Positions 48,201 to 58,248 of a stretch of DNA of 64,000 nucleotides are shown here, one piece after another (within the stretch, counting starts at the first letter, position 1; each line of letters starts with the position of its first letter). Both the position numbers and the translations under genes were made by a program. Under the pieces are notes generated by a model, which had not been told where the DNA came from, made no database searches, and saw only the letters and a list, made by a program, of their open reading frames with translations. This DNA is from Tessaracoccus flavescens (lineage in GTDB: Bacteria; Actinomycetota; Actinomycetes; Propionibacteriales; Propionibacteriaceae). The stretch covers positions 2,852,001 through 2,916,000 of the forward strand of contig NZ_CP019607.1 in NCBI RefSeq assembly GCF_001998865.1, given 5' to 3'.

Positions 48201-48827
48201 GTGACTCAGACTCCGATTGACGCAATCCGCATGGCTGGGCCGGGTGCCTCCGGCCTCGGCATGACCGACAACGTCTACGCGTCCCTGTTGGCCAACCGGA
48301 TCATCTTCCTCGGCTCCGAGGTGAAGGACGAGAACGCCAACGCCATTTGCGCGCAGATGCTTCTGCTGAACGCAGAGGATCCAGACAAGGACATCTACCT
48401 CTACATCAACTCGCCCGGCGGCTCCGTCGACTCCGGCATGGCGATCTTCGACACCATGCAGTGGATCAGCAATGACGTGGCGACCGTCGCGATGGGCCTT
48501 GCCGCCTCGATGGGGCAGTTCCTGCTCTCGGCCGGAACGCCGGGCAAGCGTTTCGCGCTTCCGCACAGCCGGATCATGATGCACCAGCCCTCGGGCGGCC
48601 TCGGTGGCACGGCCTCCGACATCCGCATCCAGGCCGAGCAGTCCCTGCACATCAAGAAGACCATGGCCCAGCTCATCGCCAAGCACACGGGCCAGACGGT
48701 CGAGCAGATCGAGGCCGACTCCGACCGCGACCGGTGGTTCACCGCCGAGCAGGCGCTCGAGTACGGCTTCATCGACCACGTCTTCGAGCGCGCATCCCAG
48801 ATCAAGTCGGAGGCTCCGAACCAGTGA
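48201..48827 (+). CDS. clpP1: ATP-dependent Clp protease proteolytic subunit ClpP1
   Basis: A 208-residue serine peptidase subunit. The catalytic Ser is in [12 protein letters not shown], His in ILPHSR...MMHQP and Asp in the GLGGTASDI region; [11 protein letters not shown] is the oxyanion loop. Together with ClpP2 it forms the mixed tetradecamer of actinobacteria, fed by ClpX or ClpC. The GTG at 48201 fits the leaderless promoter; the internal ATG at 48231 has no ribosome site. Its stop overlaps the clpP2 start by one base. Confidence 0.95.
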   Translation: MTQTPIDAIRMAGPGASGLGMTDNVYASLLANRIIFLGSEVKDENANAICAQMLLLNAEDPDKDIYLYINSPGGSVDSGMAIFDTMQWISNDVATVAMGLAASMGQFLLSAGTPGKRFALPHSRIMMHQPSGGLGGTASDIRIQAEQSLHIKKTMAQLIAKHTGQTVEQIEADSDRDRWFTAEQALEYGFIDHVFERASQIKSEAPNQ

Positions 48828-49477
48828 TGTTGAACACCAACCCCCTCCCGCAGGGCATCGCGCCCGCAGGCGTCGACATGAACTACTACATCCCCCAGTG
48901 GGAAGAGCGCACCAGCTACGGTGTGCGTCGCGTCGACCCCTACACGAAGCTGTTCGAGGACCGCATCATCTTCCTCGGCACCCCCATCAACGACGAGGTC
49001 GCCAACGCCGTCATGGCGCAGCTGCTGTGCCTCCAGTCGATGGACCCTGAGCGTCAGATCTCGATGTACATCAACTCGCCCGGTGGCTCCTTCACGGCGC
49101 TGACGGCGATCTACGACACGATGCGCTACATCAAGCCCGACATCCAGACCGTGTGCCTCGGCCAGGCCGCCTCGGCCGCGGCCGTGATCCTCGCGGCAGG
49201 CACGAAGGGCAAGCGGCTCGCCCTGCCCAACTCGCGGATCCTGATCCATCAGCCCGCGACCGAGGGCGGCTACGGCCAGTCGTCTGACCTGGAGATCCAG
49301 GCGAAGGAGATCCTGCGCATCCGCTCTCTCATGGAGGAGATGCTCGCCAACAACACCGGCCAGGAGGTCGCGAAGGTCAGCAAGGACATCGAGCGTGACA
49401 AGTTCCTCACGGCTCAGGAGGCCGTCGAGTACGGCATCGTCGACGACATCCTCCCCTCGCTGAAGGAAGTCGGCTGA
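48827..49477 (+). CDS. clpP2: ATP-dependent Clp protease proteolytic subunit ClpP2
   Basis: The 216-residue paralogue of ClpP1 has its own active site (Ser in GQAASAAAVIL, His in ILIHQP, INSPGGSFTA loop). Its N-terminus, with NYYIPQWEERT, resembles ClpP2 of mycobacteria. TGATG coupling to clpP1 ensures equal production for the hetero-oligomer. A large hairpin follows. Confidence 0.95.
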   Translation: MLNTNPLPQGIAPAGVDMNYYIPQWEERTSYGVRRVDPYTKLFEDRIIFLGTPINDEVANAVMAQLLCLQSMDPERQISMYINSPGGSFTALTAIYDTMRYIKPDIQTVCLGQAASAAAVILAAGTKGKRLALPNSRILIHQPATEGGYGQSSDLEIQAKEILRIRSLMEEMLANNTGQEVAKVSKDIERDKFLTAQEAVEYGIVDDILPSLKEVG

Positions 49478-49522
49478 GCTAGCCGCCGGAAGGCAACCTT
49501 CCGACGCATGACAGCAGGCGAC

Positions 49523-49555
49523 GGCGCCGCCCCCGCACCGTTCGGGAGCGGCGCC
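49523..49555 (+). terminator. hairpin terminator between clpP2 and clpX
   Basis: An 8-bp outer stem (49523-49530 with 49548-49555) and a 4-bp inner stem (49532-49535 with 49543-49546) form a GC-rich hairpin, followed by ttccc. clpX has its own -10 candidate TAGGGT at 49632. Confidence 0.55.
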
Positions 49556-49685
49556 TTCCCTGTCCGCGACACGTGATCCGGCCCGCCGGAACGCCCTCGG
49601 GAGTGTCGCATTCCGCCTGACCCGGCGACGGGTAGGGTTGGCGGGAAGACGCAAAGACAACCGTGGTTCTGAGGAGGTGGACGGC

Positions 49686-50972
49686 GTGGCGCACATCGGC
49701 GAATCCAGCGACCTGTTCAAATGCAACTTCTGCGGAAAGAGCCAGAAGCAGGTCAAGAAGCTCATCGCCGGCCCAGGCGTCTACATCTGTGACGAGTGCA
49801 TCGGACTCTGCAACGAGATCATCGAGGAAGAGTTCCCCGTCCAGACCGAGTCCGCGGTCGCGGCAGAGCTGCCGAAGCCCCGCGACATCCGCGACTTCCT
49901 CGACACCTACGTCATCGGCCAGGACACCGCAAAGAAGGCGCTGTCCGTTGCCGTCTACAACCACTACAAGCGCATCCAGTCGCAGCAGAGCCCGCACGGC
50001 CGCCGCGCCGAGAGCGACGACGTGGAGGTCGGCAAGTCGAACATCCTGCTGATCGGCCCCACCGGCTGCGGCAAGACCTACCTCGCCCAGACCCTCGCAC
50101 GGATGCTCAACGTCCCGTTCGCCATGGCAGACGCCACCGCGCTGACCGAGGCGGGCTACGTCGGCGAGGACGTCGAGAACATCCTGCTCAAGCTGATCCA
50201 GGCCGCCGACTTCGACATCGCAAAGGCCGAGACCGGCATCATCTACATCGACGAGATCGACAAGGTGGCCCGCAAGTCGGAGAACCCGTCGATCACGCGC
50301 GACGTCTCCGGAGAGGGCGTGCAGCAGGCACTGCTGAAGATCCTTGAGGGCACGGTCGCCAGCGTCCCGCCGCAGGGCGGCCGCAAGCATCCGCACCAGG
50401 ATTTCCTGCAGATCGACACCACGAAGGTGCTGTTCATCGTCGGCGGCGCGTTCGCAGGCCTCGAAGACATCATCAACTCGCGCGTCGGCAAGCGTCCCCT
50501 CGGCTTCAACACCGGGGCCTCCGATGCCAAGGACGAGGTCAAGGCTGATCCGTACTCGCTCGTGCGTCCGGAGGATCTGCACAAGTTCGGCCTGATCCCC
50601 GAGTTCATCGGCCGCCTGCCCATGATGACGACGGTGACGCCGCTCGACCGCGAGGCGCTCGTGCGGATCCTCGTCGAGCCGAAGAATGCGCTCACCCGTC
50701 AGTTCCAGAAACTGTTCGATCTCGACGGCGTCGAGCTCGAGTTCACCGACGACGCTGTCGAGGCGATCGCCGACCTCGCCCTCGCGCGTGGGACGGGTGC
50801 GCGAGGACTTCGCGCCATCCTCGAGGAACTGCTGCTCGACGTCATGTTCGAGGTTCCCTCCGAGGAGGACGTCGCCCAGGTGCTGATCACGCGCGAGGCT
50901 GTCGACGGCACGGCCAAGCCGACCCTCGTGCCGCGGGCGAAGCTCGCCCGACGCCGCGATCTGTCCGCCTGA
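49686..50972 (+). CDS. clpX: Clp protease ATP-binding subunit ClpX
   Basis: A 428-residue AAA+ unfoldase that recognises tagged substrates and feeds ClpP. The N-terminal C4 zinc finger uses C13, C16, C35 and C38; Walker A GPTGCGKT is at 124-131, pore-loop GYVG and Walker [10 protein letters not shown] follow, then the C-terminal small domain. The GTG at 49686 is chosen because AGGAGGT precedes it by 7 nt; longer versions would add non-conserved residues. Confidence 0.96.
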   Translation: MAHIGESSDLFKCNFCGKSQKQVKKLIAGPGVYICDECIGLCNEIIEEEFPVQTESAVAAELPKPRDIRDFLDTYVIGQDTAKKALSVAVYNHYKRIQSQQSPHGRRAESDDVEVGKSNILLIGPTGCGKTYLAQTLARMLNVPFAMADATALTEAGYVGEDVENILLKLIQAADFDIAKAETGIIYIDEIDKVARKSENPSITRDVSGEGVQQALLKILEGTVASVPPQGGRKHPHQDFLQIDTTKVLFIVGGAFAGLEDIINSRVGKRPLGFNTGASDAKDEVKADPYSLVRPEDLHKFGLIPEFIGRLPMMTTVTPLDREALVRILVEPKNALTRQFQKLFDLDGVELEFTDDAVEAIADLALARGTGARGLRAILEELLLDVMFEVPSEEDVAQVLITREAVDGTAKPTLVPRAKLARRRDLSA

Positions 50973-50994
50973 CCTGACGCTCTGATCGGGATCG

Positions 50995-51117
50995 ATGGCG
51001 AGCGAAAACGACAAGGTCGCGCCCGCGCACACCGAACCGTGCAGCCCACTGTGGCTCAAGATCGCGCTCGTGGTCGGCAGCAGGAAGAACCGGCGTCGCG
51101 TTCCGGGCGACCGCTAG
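50995..51117 (+). CDS. possible 40-residue small protein between clpX and the tricorn gene
   Basis: ATG 50995 opens 40 codons ending at TAG 51117. The product has a short polar start, a hydrophobic middle (SPLWLKIALVVGS) and a strongly basic tail (RKNRRRVPGDR). There is no clear ribosome site or -10 hexamer, and no family is recognised. It fills most of the 204-bp gap, but chance is a fair alternative. Confidence 0.25.
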   Translation: MASENDKVAPAHTEPCSPLWLKIALVVGSRKNRRRVPGDR

Positions 51118-51163
51118 CGCCCGGCCATCTGTCCACCGTGGCGGAGGGGGGCGCCGACGGCGG

Positions 51164-51169
51164 TAGGCT
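51164..51169 (+). promoter_or_regulatory. -10 hexamer TAGGCT for a leaderless tricorn gene
   Basis: TAGGCT lies 7 nt before ATG 51177, with no Shine-Dalgarno site between. Confidence 0.5.
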
Positions 51170-51176
51170 CGCTCCC

Positions 51177-54100
51177 ATGGCCTATCTGCGGTACCCACAT
51201 CTTCATGGCTCAAGCGTCGTCTTCGTCGCCGACGACGACCTCTGGCTCGGCTCGCTGGACGGTGGACGCGCCTCCCGGCTGACCCTCGGAGAGGTCTCAG
51301 CGAGGAGCCCCAGGTTGTCTCCCGACGGCTCCCGCGTCGCCTTCGTCTCGGCCTCCGGCGGCGGCAACGATGTGCATGTCGTCGATCTTGACGGCACGAC
51401 CCGCAGGCTCACCTGGTTGAGCGCCCGCCGGTTGCAGGTTTCTGGCTGGCTCGATGACAGCCACGTGCTCGTCGCTTCCGATCATGAGGGCATCCACCGC
51501 ATCGACGCCTCGATGTATTCCCTCTCGCTTGAGGGCGAGCTGAAGCGGCTCCCGTACGGCGTCGCCACCTCAGCGGCGGTCGACCGCAAGGGGAGGGTGG
51601 CCGTCGCGACGGCGAACTTCCGGGACCCGTCGGGCTGGAAGCGCTACCGCGGTGGCATGGCCGCCCGGCTCTACGTCTCGGACGCGAAGAACTCGTGGAC
51701 GCGCATCCTGCCCTCGGAGACGGCGAGCCTCTTCGGCCCCACCTGGGTCGGCGACCGGATCGTGTTCACCTCCGACCTCGGTGACGGGTCGGCCGTCCAG
51801 GCGCAGGTTTGGTCGGTCAATGCCTCCGGCAAGGACCTCCGCCAGCACACCTCCCACACCGCCGCCGAGGGCTACGTCCGCGACGCCTCCAGCGACGGCA
51901 GGGGGGTCGTCTACCACGCCCGGGGCCAGCTCTACTACCTCGCGAGTCTCAAGGCCGAGCCCCAGCGCCTCGACATCCAGGTCCCGATCGGTGAGCCGCG
52001 CCCCGTGCGCGTGGCGCCGGGAGACCGGCTCGAGCAGGTGGCGCCCGACCACGGCGCCGACGGCTCGCTGCTCGAGTGGCGCGGAGCCGCCTACTTCCTC
52101 ACCCACCGTGGCGGCCCCGCGCGGGCACTCGCCGACAAGCCGGGCGTGCGGATCCGCGAGCCCCGCTTCCTCGGTAGGACGGGCAAGGCCATCTGGGTCA
52201 GCGACGTCGAGGGCGATGACTGCCTCGAGATCCGTCAGCTCGACGGAGACAAGGCGCCGCGCAGGATCGCCGTCGGCAAGCTGGGGCGCGTGCTCGCCCT
52301 GGAACCGAACCAGGGGGGTACGAAGGTCGCCGTGGGAAGCCACGACGGGAACGTGCTCGTCGTCGACGTCGCGCGCGGCTCGGTCAAGAAGGTCGGCCGC
52401 TCCGAGGGCGGCGAGCCCTCCGGCTTCGCCTGGTCGCCGGACGGCAGGTACCTCGTCTGGCGGGCCGCCGTCGCCAACGAGGGGAGCGTCGGAAAGCTCG
52501 TCGGCTACGACCTCACCCAGGACAAGGCCTTCGCCCTGACCCGCGGCCAGTTCAACGACTTCTCGCCGACGTTCACACCCGACGGCAAGTACCTGTGTTT
52601 CCTGTCGAGCCGCACCATCGACCCCAGCTACGACGAGCTCGGCTTCGACCTGACCTTCACCAACACCGTCCGGCCGTGGCTGGTCCCGCTGAGCGCGACC
52701 GAGCCGGCCCCCTTCGGTCCCACCGCCGACGGGTGGCCGCTGAGCGATCCGGGCGACAAGGACGGGGCGAAGGACTCTGACGATGCTGACGACGGGTCGA
52801 AGGACGCCGAGCAGGCCAAGGAGGAGGACGCGTCGATCGAGTTCGACATCGACGGGTTCGAGGACCGCATGGTCTCCTTCCCCGTCCCGTCGGGCCGCTA
52901 CGCCGCGCTCCAGGCGTCGAAGGACGGCCTCGTGTGGCAGTCGCTGAAGTCGGTCGGTGAGCTGGGTGCCCTGCGCGCCGGCGTCGAGGGCGAGGTCAAG
53001 GACCAGATCGAGCACTTCTCGTTCAAGAACCGCAAGGTCAACGTCGTCGTCGACGCCGTCGACTCGGCCGCCGTCTCCGGTGACGGGGAGCGGCTCGTGG
53101 TGCGTAACGGCGAGGACATCTGGGTGCAGGCGGCCGACCAGGCGCCGGGTGATGACGACGACTCGAAGATCCACGTCGACCTCTCGCGCCTGCGCCGCGA
53201 GCTCGCGCCGCGCGCCGAATGGCGGCAGATGTTCGAGGAGAACGCCCGGATCATGCGCGACCACTACTGGCGCGAGGACTTCGACGGCACCGACTGGGAC
53301 GGCGCGCTCGCCCTCTACCGGCCGCTGCTGGAGCAGATCTCCACCTATGACGACCTGGTCGATGTGCTGTGGGAGACGGTCGGTGAACTGAACACCTCGC
53401 ACGCCTACGTCATGGCCCCTGCCTCACACGACGATGCCCCCCGCGTCGGCTTCCTCGGAGCCGAGTACCGGCGCAACGCGAAGGGCGAGATCGTGATCAC
53501 GCGCATCCTTCCCGGGGAGACCTCCGACCCCGGGGCACGTTCGCCGCTGCGCGCGGCGGGCGTCGCCGCAGAGGCGGGCGACGTGATCGTCTCGGTCGAC
53601 GGCAAGCCGACAGCAGATGTGCCCGACCTCGGCGAGCTGCTGCTCGGCGCCGCGGACAAGGTCGTCGAGCTGACCCTTGCCCGTGGCAGGCAGAAGCGCC
53701 GCGTCGCCGTCGTGCCGACCTCGACCGAGACCCCGCTGCGGTACCACGAGTGGGTCGCCGGCCGGGTCGACTATGTCGAGAAGGCCTCCGACGGGCGCCT
53801 CGGCTACGTGCACGTACCGGACATGGTCGCCAGCGGCTGGGCGGAGTTCCAGCGCCTCGTGGATGCGGCCATGCGCCACGAGGGCGTGATCATCGACGTC
53901 CGCTTCAACGGCGGCGGGCACACCTCGGAGCTCATCCTCGAGCGGATCGCGCGCAAGGCGATTGGCTGGTCCGGGGCGCGCCACATGGGCGTGCTGGGCA
54001 CTTACCCGTCGCAGGCGCGTCGCGGCCCCGTGGTCTTCGTCACCAACCCGTACGCGGGCTCCGACGGCGACATCGTCACCGCCGCGGCCCAGAACATGGG

Positions 54101-54395
54101 CCTCGGCACGGTCGTGGGGGAGCGCAGCTGGGGCGGCGTCGTCGGCATCGACGGCCGGTTCAGCCTCGTCGACGGCACCGAGGTGACGCAGCCGCGGTAC
54201 TGGATCGCCTTCGACAAGCAGGGCTTCGGCGTCGAGAACCACGGCGTCGACCCGGACGTCGTCGTCGAGGTGGGCCCCGGCGACTGGGAGTCCGATAAGG
54301 ACATCCAGCTGGACAAGGCGATCGAGATCGCCCTGGAAGGTCTCGCCGAGACCCCCGCGTCCGTCGCTCCGGGCTTCGACTCTCCGCGCTTCTGA
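51177..54395 (+). CDS. tri: tricorn core protease (S41 family)
   Basis: A 1072-residue tricorn protease. Two N-terminal beta-propellers (WD/PD40-type repeats, about 1-660), a C1 helical domain, a PDZ domain (about 760-845) and the C2 S41 peptidase domain are in order. The catalytic set matches Thermoplasma tricorn: S741-H742 (NTSHAY), nucleophile S962 with D963 (YAGSDGD) and E1020 (GVENHGV), each only 3-4 residues off the archaeal numbering. An Asp/Glu/Lys-rich stretch (about 520-560) interrupts the second propeller. It degrades peptides released by Clp or proteasome-like machines. Start fits TAGGCT 7 nt upstream. Confidence 0.92.
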   Translation: MAYLRYPHLHGSSVVFVADDDLWLGSLDGGRASRLTLGEVSARSPRLSPDGSRVAFVSASGGGNDVHVVDLDGTTRRLTWLSARRLQVSGWLDDSHVLVASDHEGIHRIDASMYSLSLEGELKRLPYGVATSAAVDRKGRVAVATANFRDPSGWKRYRGGMAARLYVSDAKNSWTRILPSETASLFGPTWVGDRIVFTSDLGDGSAVQAQVWSVNASGKDLRQHTSHTAAEGYVRDASSDGRGVVYHARGQLYYLASLKAEPQRLDIQVPIGEPRPVRVAPGDRLEQVAPDHGADGSLLEWRGAAYFLTHRGGPARALADKPGVRIREPRFLGRTGKAIWVSDVEGDDCLEIRQLDGDKAPRRIAVGKLGRVLALEPNQGGTKVAVGSHDGNVLVVDVARGSVKKVGRSEGGEPSGFAWSPDGRYLVWRAAVANEGSVGKLVGYDLTQDKAFALTRGQFNDFSPTFTPDGKYLCFLSSRTIDPSYDELGFDLTFTNTVRPWLVPLSATEPAPFGPTADGWPLSDPGDKDGAKDSDDADDGSKDAEQAKEEDASIEFDIDGFEDRMVSFPVPSGRYAALQASKDGLVWQSLKSVGELGALRAGVEGEVKDQIEHFSFKNRKVNVVVDAVDSAAVSGDGERLVVRNGEDIWVQAADQAPGDDDDSKIHVDLSRLRRELAPRAEWRQMFEENARIMRDHYWREDFDGTDWDGALALYRPLLEQISTYDDLVDVLWETVGELNTSHAYVMAPASHDDAPRVGFLGAEYRRNAKGEIVITRILPGETSDPGARSPLRAAGVAAEAGDVIVSVDGKPTADVPDLGELLLGAADKVVELTLARGRQKRRVAVVPTSTETPLRYHEWVAGRVDYVEKASDGRLGYVHVPDMVASGWAEFQRLVDAAMRHEGVIIDVRFNGGGHTSELILERIARKAIGWSGARHMGVLGTYPSQARRGPVVFVTNPYAGSDGDIVTAAAQNMGLGTVVGERSWGGVVGIDGRFSLVDGTEVTQPRYWIAFDKQGFGVENHGVDPDVVVEVGPGDWESDKDIQLDKAIEIALEGLAETPASVAPGFDSPRF

Positions 54396-54403
54396 CCCAT
54401 GCC

Positions 54404-54443
54404 AGAGGCCCCGGCATCCGGATCTCCGGGTGCCGGGGCCTCT
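54404..54443. terminator. strong bidirectional terminator between tricorn and valS
   Basis: A 13-bp perfect stem (54404-54416 with 54431-54443) continues through a wobble pair and 4 more base pairs to a 4-nt loop, about 18 bp in all. It lies between converging genes. Confidence 0.85.
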
Positions 54444-54453
54444 GAGTCTCAGG

Positions 54454-57015
54454 TCAGGCCTGGACGGGTTCGGCCAGCTCGACGGCGACCGCGAGCGGAG
54501 CGTCCGACTCGGACCACGACACGTCGCCGGTGATCCGGCCGACCGCGCGCAGGTCGGGCTCGATCTCGCGTAGGCGCGCCACGACGGCGGCGGGGCCGGA
54601 GAAGTCGGCCTTCGTCACCTCGGTCTTCATCGAGACCTTCGCGTTCGACTTGGCGCCGCGGATCGCGATCAGCGCCTGGGCCACGTCGGCGAGCAGGGTC
54701 GGATCGCCCTCGACCTCGAGTTCCCCGACCGTCGGCCAGGCCGCGCGGTGGACGGAGGAGTCGTTGGTCCAGCGCCACACCTCCTCGGTGACGAACGGCA
54801 GGAACGGGGCGAAGAGGCGCAGCTGGACGCCGAGCGCGATCGCCAGCGCCGCCTGGGCCGATGCCTTCTCGGCGTCGGCTCCCGTGTAGGCGCGTTCCTT
54901 GACCAGCTCGAGGTAGTCGTCGCAGAAGGCCCAGAAGAACGTCTCGGCCTTCTCCAGCGCCGTCGTGTAGTCGAAATCGTCGAACGCCTGGGTCGCCTCG
55001 GTGACCACGCCCGCCAGCGCGGCGAGCATGGCGCGGTCGACCGGGTTGGTCACCTGGTCGAGCGACCCGGGCTGCTCGGCGAGCGACAGCACGAACTTGC
55101 CGGCGTTGAGGATCTTCATCGCGAGGCGGCGACCCACCTTCATCTGGGTCTCGTCGAACGGCGAGTCCATGCCGGGGCGTGCCATCGCGGCGCGCCAGCG
55201 GACCGCGTCGGAACCGAAGCGGTCGAGGATGTCGGTCGGGACGACCACGTTGCCCTTCGACTTGCTCATCTTCTTGCGGTCAGGATCCATCACGAAGCCC
55301 GAAATGGTCGCCCGCTTCCACGGCAGCGAGCCGTTCTCGAAGTGGGCCCGCACGATGCGGCTGAACAGCCAGGTGCGGATGATGTCGTGCGCCTGGGGGG
55401 CGATGTCCATCGGGAAGGTGAGGTTGAACAGCTCCTCGTCGCGCTCCCATCCCGTAGCGATCTGGGGGGTGAGTGACGACGTCGCCCACGTGTCCATCAC
55501 ATCGGGGTCGGGCATGAAGCCACCCGGCTGGTTGCGCTGCTCCTCGGAGTAACCGGGGGCCGGGTCCGTCATCGGGTCGACCGGCAGGCTCGCCTCGTCG
55601 GCGACGATCGGGTTGTCGTAGTCGGGCTCGCCGTCGGCGTCGAGCGCGTACCAGATCGGGAACGGCACGCCGAAGAAGCGCTGGCGCGAGACGAGCCAGT
55701 CACCGTTGAGGCCGCCGACCCAGTTCTCGTAGCGGTGGCGCATGTGCTCCGGCGTCCATGCGAGTTCCTTGCCCCGCTCCATGAGCTGGGCCTTGAGGGC
55801 CTCGTCGCGGCCGCCGTTGCGGATGTACCACTGGCGGGTGGCGACGATCTCGAGCGGCTTGTCGCCCTTCTCGTAGAAGTTGGCCATGCGGGTGGTGGCC
55901 TTCGGCTCGCCTTCCAGGTCTCCGCTGTCGCGCAGCGCCGCAACGGTGGCCTCACGAGCGGAGAACGCCGTCTTGCCCGCGAGCGGCTCGTAGGCCTCGG
56001 TGTTGACGACCCACTCGGGCGTCTCCGACTGGAACCGGCCGTCACGGCCGATCACCGTGCGGGTGGGCAGGTTCAGCTCGCGCCACCACGTGACGTCGGT
56101 GAGATCGCCGAAGGTACAGCACATGGCGATGCCTGCGCCCTTGTCCGGCTCGGCGGCAGGATGGGCGAGAACGGGGATCTCGACGCCGAACAGCGGCGAG
56201 GTGACGGTCGTCCCGAACAGGTCGGTGTATCGCTCATCATCGGGATGCGCGATCAGGGCGCACACCGACACCAGCAGCTCCGGACGCGTCGTCTCGATGT
56301 AGACCGGCTCGCCACCGTCGCGGTGGAACGCGACCCGGTGATAGGCGCCCGGGTACTCGCGGGCCTCGAGCTCGGCCTGGGCGACCGCAGTCTGGAAGGT
56401 CACATCCCAGAGGGTCGGCGCGTAGCTGAGATAGGCCTCGCTGCGTGCGAAGTTGCGCAGGAACGCCTTCTGGGCGATCGCCTGCGTCGACTCCGAGATC
56501 GTGCTGTACAGGTGGGACCAGTCGACCGACAGGCCGACCTGACGCCACAGGTCCTCGAACGCCTTCTCGTCGACCTGCGTCAGCTCGAGGCACAGCTCGA
56601 TGAAGTTGCGCCGGCTGATCGGCACCTGACGCTTCGGGTCGGGCTTCGCCGGGGGCTGGAAGTCGGGGTCGTAGGGGATCGACGGGTCGCAGCGGACGCC
56701 GTAGTAGTTCTGGACCCGACGTTCGGTCGGCAGGCCGTTGTCGTCCCAGCCGAGCGGGTAGAACACCTGCTTGCCCAGCATCCGCTGGTAGCGGGCGAGG
56801 GTATCGGTGTGGGTGTAGCTGAACACGTGCCCGACGTGCAGCGATCCCGACACCGTCGGAGGGGGAGTGTCGATCGAGAAGACCTGCTCCCGGCTCTCCG
56901 GGCGGACGAACGCGTAGACGTCCTCGTCCTGCCATACCTGACCCCACTTGGCTTCGAGGCCTTCGAGGACGGGCTTGTCAGGGAGGGCGCGCTGATGCGC
57001 GTTGGTTGCAGTCAT
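54454..57015 (-). CDS. valS: valyl-tRNA synthetase
   Basis: An 853-residue class I synthetase charging tRNA-Val. The HIGH motif appears as SLHVGHV, KMSKS as [13 protein letters not shown]; the editing CP1 domain is present ([12 protein letters not shown]), with the anticodon-binding helices at the C-terminus. ATG 57015 is preceded by TAAGAT at 7 nt, suggesting a leaderless transcript; there is no T-box-like leader. In many actinobacteria valS precedes folC directly; here it is separated from it by three DsbA-like genes and points away. Confidence 0.95.
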   Translation of the reverse strand: MTATNAHQRALPDKPVLEGLEAKWGQVWQDEDVYAFVRPESREQVFSIDTPPPTVSGSLHVGHVFSYTHTDTLARYQRMLGKQVFYPLGWDDNGLPTERRVQNYYGVRCDPSIPYDPDFQPPAKPDPKRQVPISRRNFIELCLELTQVDEKAFEDLWRQVGLSVDWSHLYSTISESTQAIAQKAFLRNFARSEAYLSYAPTLWDVTFQTAVAQAELEAREYPGAYHRVAFHRDGGEPVYIETTRPELLVSVCALIAHPDDERYTDLFGTTVTSPLFGVEIPVLAHPAAEPDKGAGIAMCCTFGDLTDVTWWRELNLPTRTVIGRDGRFQSETPEWVVNTEAYEPLAGKTAFSAREATVAALRDSGDLEGEPKATTRMANFYEKGDKPLEIVATRQWYIRNGGRDEALKAQLMERGKELAWTPEHMRHRYENWVGGLNGDWLVSRQRFFGVPFPIWYALDADGEPDYDNPIVADEASLPVDPMTDPAPGYSEEQRNQPGGFMPDPDVMDTWATSSLTPQIATGWERDEELFNLTFPMDIAPQAHDIIRTWLFSRIVRAHFENGSLPWKRATISGFVMDPDRKKMSKSKGNVVVPTDILDRFGSDAVRWRAAMARPGMDSPFDETQMKVGRRLAMKILNAGKFVLSLAEQPGSLDQVTNPVDRAMLAALAGVVTEATQAFDDFDYTTALEKAETFFWAFCDDYLELVKERAYTGADAEKASAQAALAIALGVQLRLFAPFLPFVTEEVWRWTNDSSVHRAAWPTVGELEVEGDPTLLADVAQALIAIRGAKSNAKVSMKTEVTKADFSGPAAVVARLREIEPDLRAVGRITGDVSWSESDAPLAVAVELAEPVQA

Positions 57016-57022
57016 GCGCCCG

Positions 57023-57028
57023 ATCTTA
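57023..57028 (-). promoter_or_regulatory. -10 hexamer TAAGAT for a leaderless valS
   Basis: On the minus strand TAAGAT ends 7 nt before ATG 57015. Confidence 0.45.
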
Positions 57029-57110
57029 GTTGGGGGCCACCCGCGTGAGAAACCGGTGAGCCGACGCGCTCGCGCGGTGTCTCAGCCGTGCGACGAGGGG
57101 CACTCCCGGC

Positions 57111-58223
57111 TCACCCGTCGACCTGCTTGCCGCCAGTCTCCCAGGCGGCAAGCACGGCATCCAGGACCCCCTGCGGGTCCGGGGACATGGCGCCCGCGCC
57201 GTCGATGATCAGGTCCTGACCGCTGACCCGGTACGTCGGGACCTGTTGCACCTGTTCGAGCGCCTTCTCGGCCGCGACCGAGACGAAGCCGTCGACCTGG
57301 CCTGCGGCGTAGAGGATCTGGAACTTCGCAAGGTCGTCGGCTGTCATGCCGGCCGACTGTGCGGCCTGTTCGAGGAGGATCTCGTCTGTGTAGGCACCTG
57401 CGACGGGCATCGCTCCCAGCAGCGCCTCGTGGTAGTCGTCGAAGTAGCCGAGCATGTCGGCCGAGGCGGCCGCACGGGCCGCATTCGTCGACCAGTTGCC
57501 CGGGTGTTTGGGGTCGAGGAAGGTGGCCGCCCGCACCTCGGCCGTGATCTTGTCCTCGAGCACGAGGGTCTGGATCGCGGCGAGATACGTCTTCGACGAG
57601 GTCGCGCACGGTGGGCACATGTAGTCGACGTAGATCACCAGGTGCGGCGTGCCCTCCTTCGGCTGCTTGCCCTGGAGAGCGATGCCGAAGAACTCGGTGG
57701 CGTTCGGGGGCATCTTGACATCGGGATCGACCTCCTCCGAGGGCGACGCCTCTGTCGGCGCAGGCGAGGTCGACTCGGGCGCGCCGGACGGCGATGACTC
57801 GGCGGGCGAGGTTGCCGCTGTCGGGGTGGGATCGGCGTCGCGCTGGCCCGCTGTGACCGCCAGGTACGTACCGAAGGCGATGACGCCTAGGCCGACGATG
57901 ATGGCCGCCACGATGAGCACGACCTTCAGCGGGCCACCGCTCTTGCCTGGGCCGGGGCCCGGCCCCTGCCGGGGCTGCCAGTTCGGCTGCCCCTGCCAAC
58001 CCGGCTGCCCGCCGGGGCCGTAGTGCTGGCCCTGACCGCCCTGGTGGTTGTGCGCACCTGACCCCTGCTGCTGGGGCCCATGAGGCTGCTGTTGCCAGCC
58101 CGGCCCCTGCTGGGGATTGGGTCCCTGCTGGGGGTTCTGCCCGGGAAAGGGGCGACCCCCGGCAGGGCCGCCCTGAGGCGGAGGGCCCTGCCAGGGGCCG
58201 TTGCTGTTGGGTGGCTGGCTCAT
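57111..58223 (-). CDS. membrane-anchored DsbA-like thioredoxin-fold protein (CPPC)
   Basis: The 370-residue protein has a cytoplasmic Pro/Gln/Gly-rich tail (about 1-98), a membrane helix (100-123), an acidic/Pro linker (130-168) and an extracytoplasmic DsbA-like domain with active site C203-P-P-C206 and the cis-Pro region VPTYRVSGQ. It should form or exchange disulfides outside the membrane. It is the first and longest of three tandem paralogues, which share the PPNAT..(F)GI..GKQP lead-in. TAGGCT 6 nt before ATG 58223 gives it its own leaderless promoter. Confidence 0.85.
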   Translation of the reverse strand: MSQPPNSNGPWQGPPPQGGPAGGRPFPGQNPQQGPNPQQGPGWQQQPHGPQQQGSGAHNHQGGQGQHYGPGGQPGWQGQPNWQPRQGPGPGPGKSGGPLKVVLIVAAIIVGLGVIAFGTYLAVTAGQRDADPTPTAATSPAESSPSGAPESTSPAPTEASPSEEVDPDVKMPPNATEFFGIALQGKQPKEGTPHLVIYVDYMCPPCATSSKTYLAAIQTLVLEDKITAEVRAATFLDPKHPGNWSTNAARAAASADMLGYFDDYHEALLGAMPVAGAYTDEILLEQAAQSAGMTADDLAKFQILYAAGQVDGFVSVAAEKALEQVQQVPTYRVSGQDLIIDGAGAMSPDPQGVLDAVLAAWETGGKQVDG

Positions 58224-58229
58224 GCGTGG

Positions 58230-58235
58230 AGCCTA
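58230..58235 (-). promoter_or_regulatory. -10 hexamer TAGGCT for the CPPC DsbA-like gene
   Basis: On the minus strand TAGGCT ends 6 nt before ATG 58223. Confidence 0.45.
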
Positions 58236-58248
58236 ACCTCCGGTCGGA

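Noticed and set aside
48231..48827. ATG 48231 as the clpP1 start
   Set aside because: No ribosome site precedes it, while GTG 48201 has an ideally placed promoter. N-terminal processing of ClpP1 could still remove the first residues.
51570..53402. A 610-codon minus-strand frame opposite the tricorn gene
   Set aside because: It is an antisense shadow with no motif and lies wholly inside a gene with a complete catalytic set.
57055..57115. Inverted repeat GGTGAGCCG...CGGCTCACC ahead of valS, considered as a T-box or attenuator
   Set aside because: The arms are 43 nt apart, one overlaps the 3' end of the DsbA-like gene, no T-box sequence exists, and the valS promoter seems to lie downstream of it.
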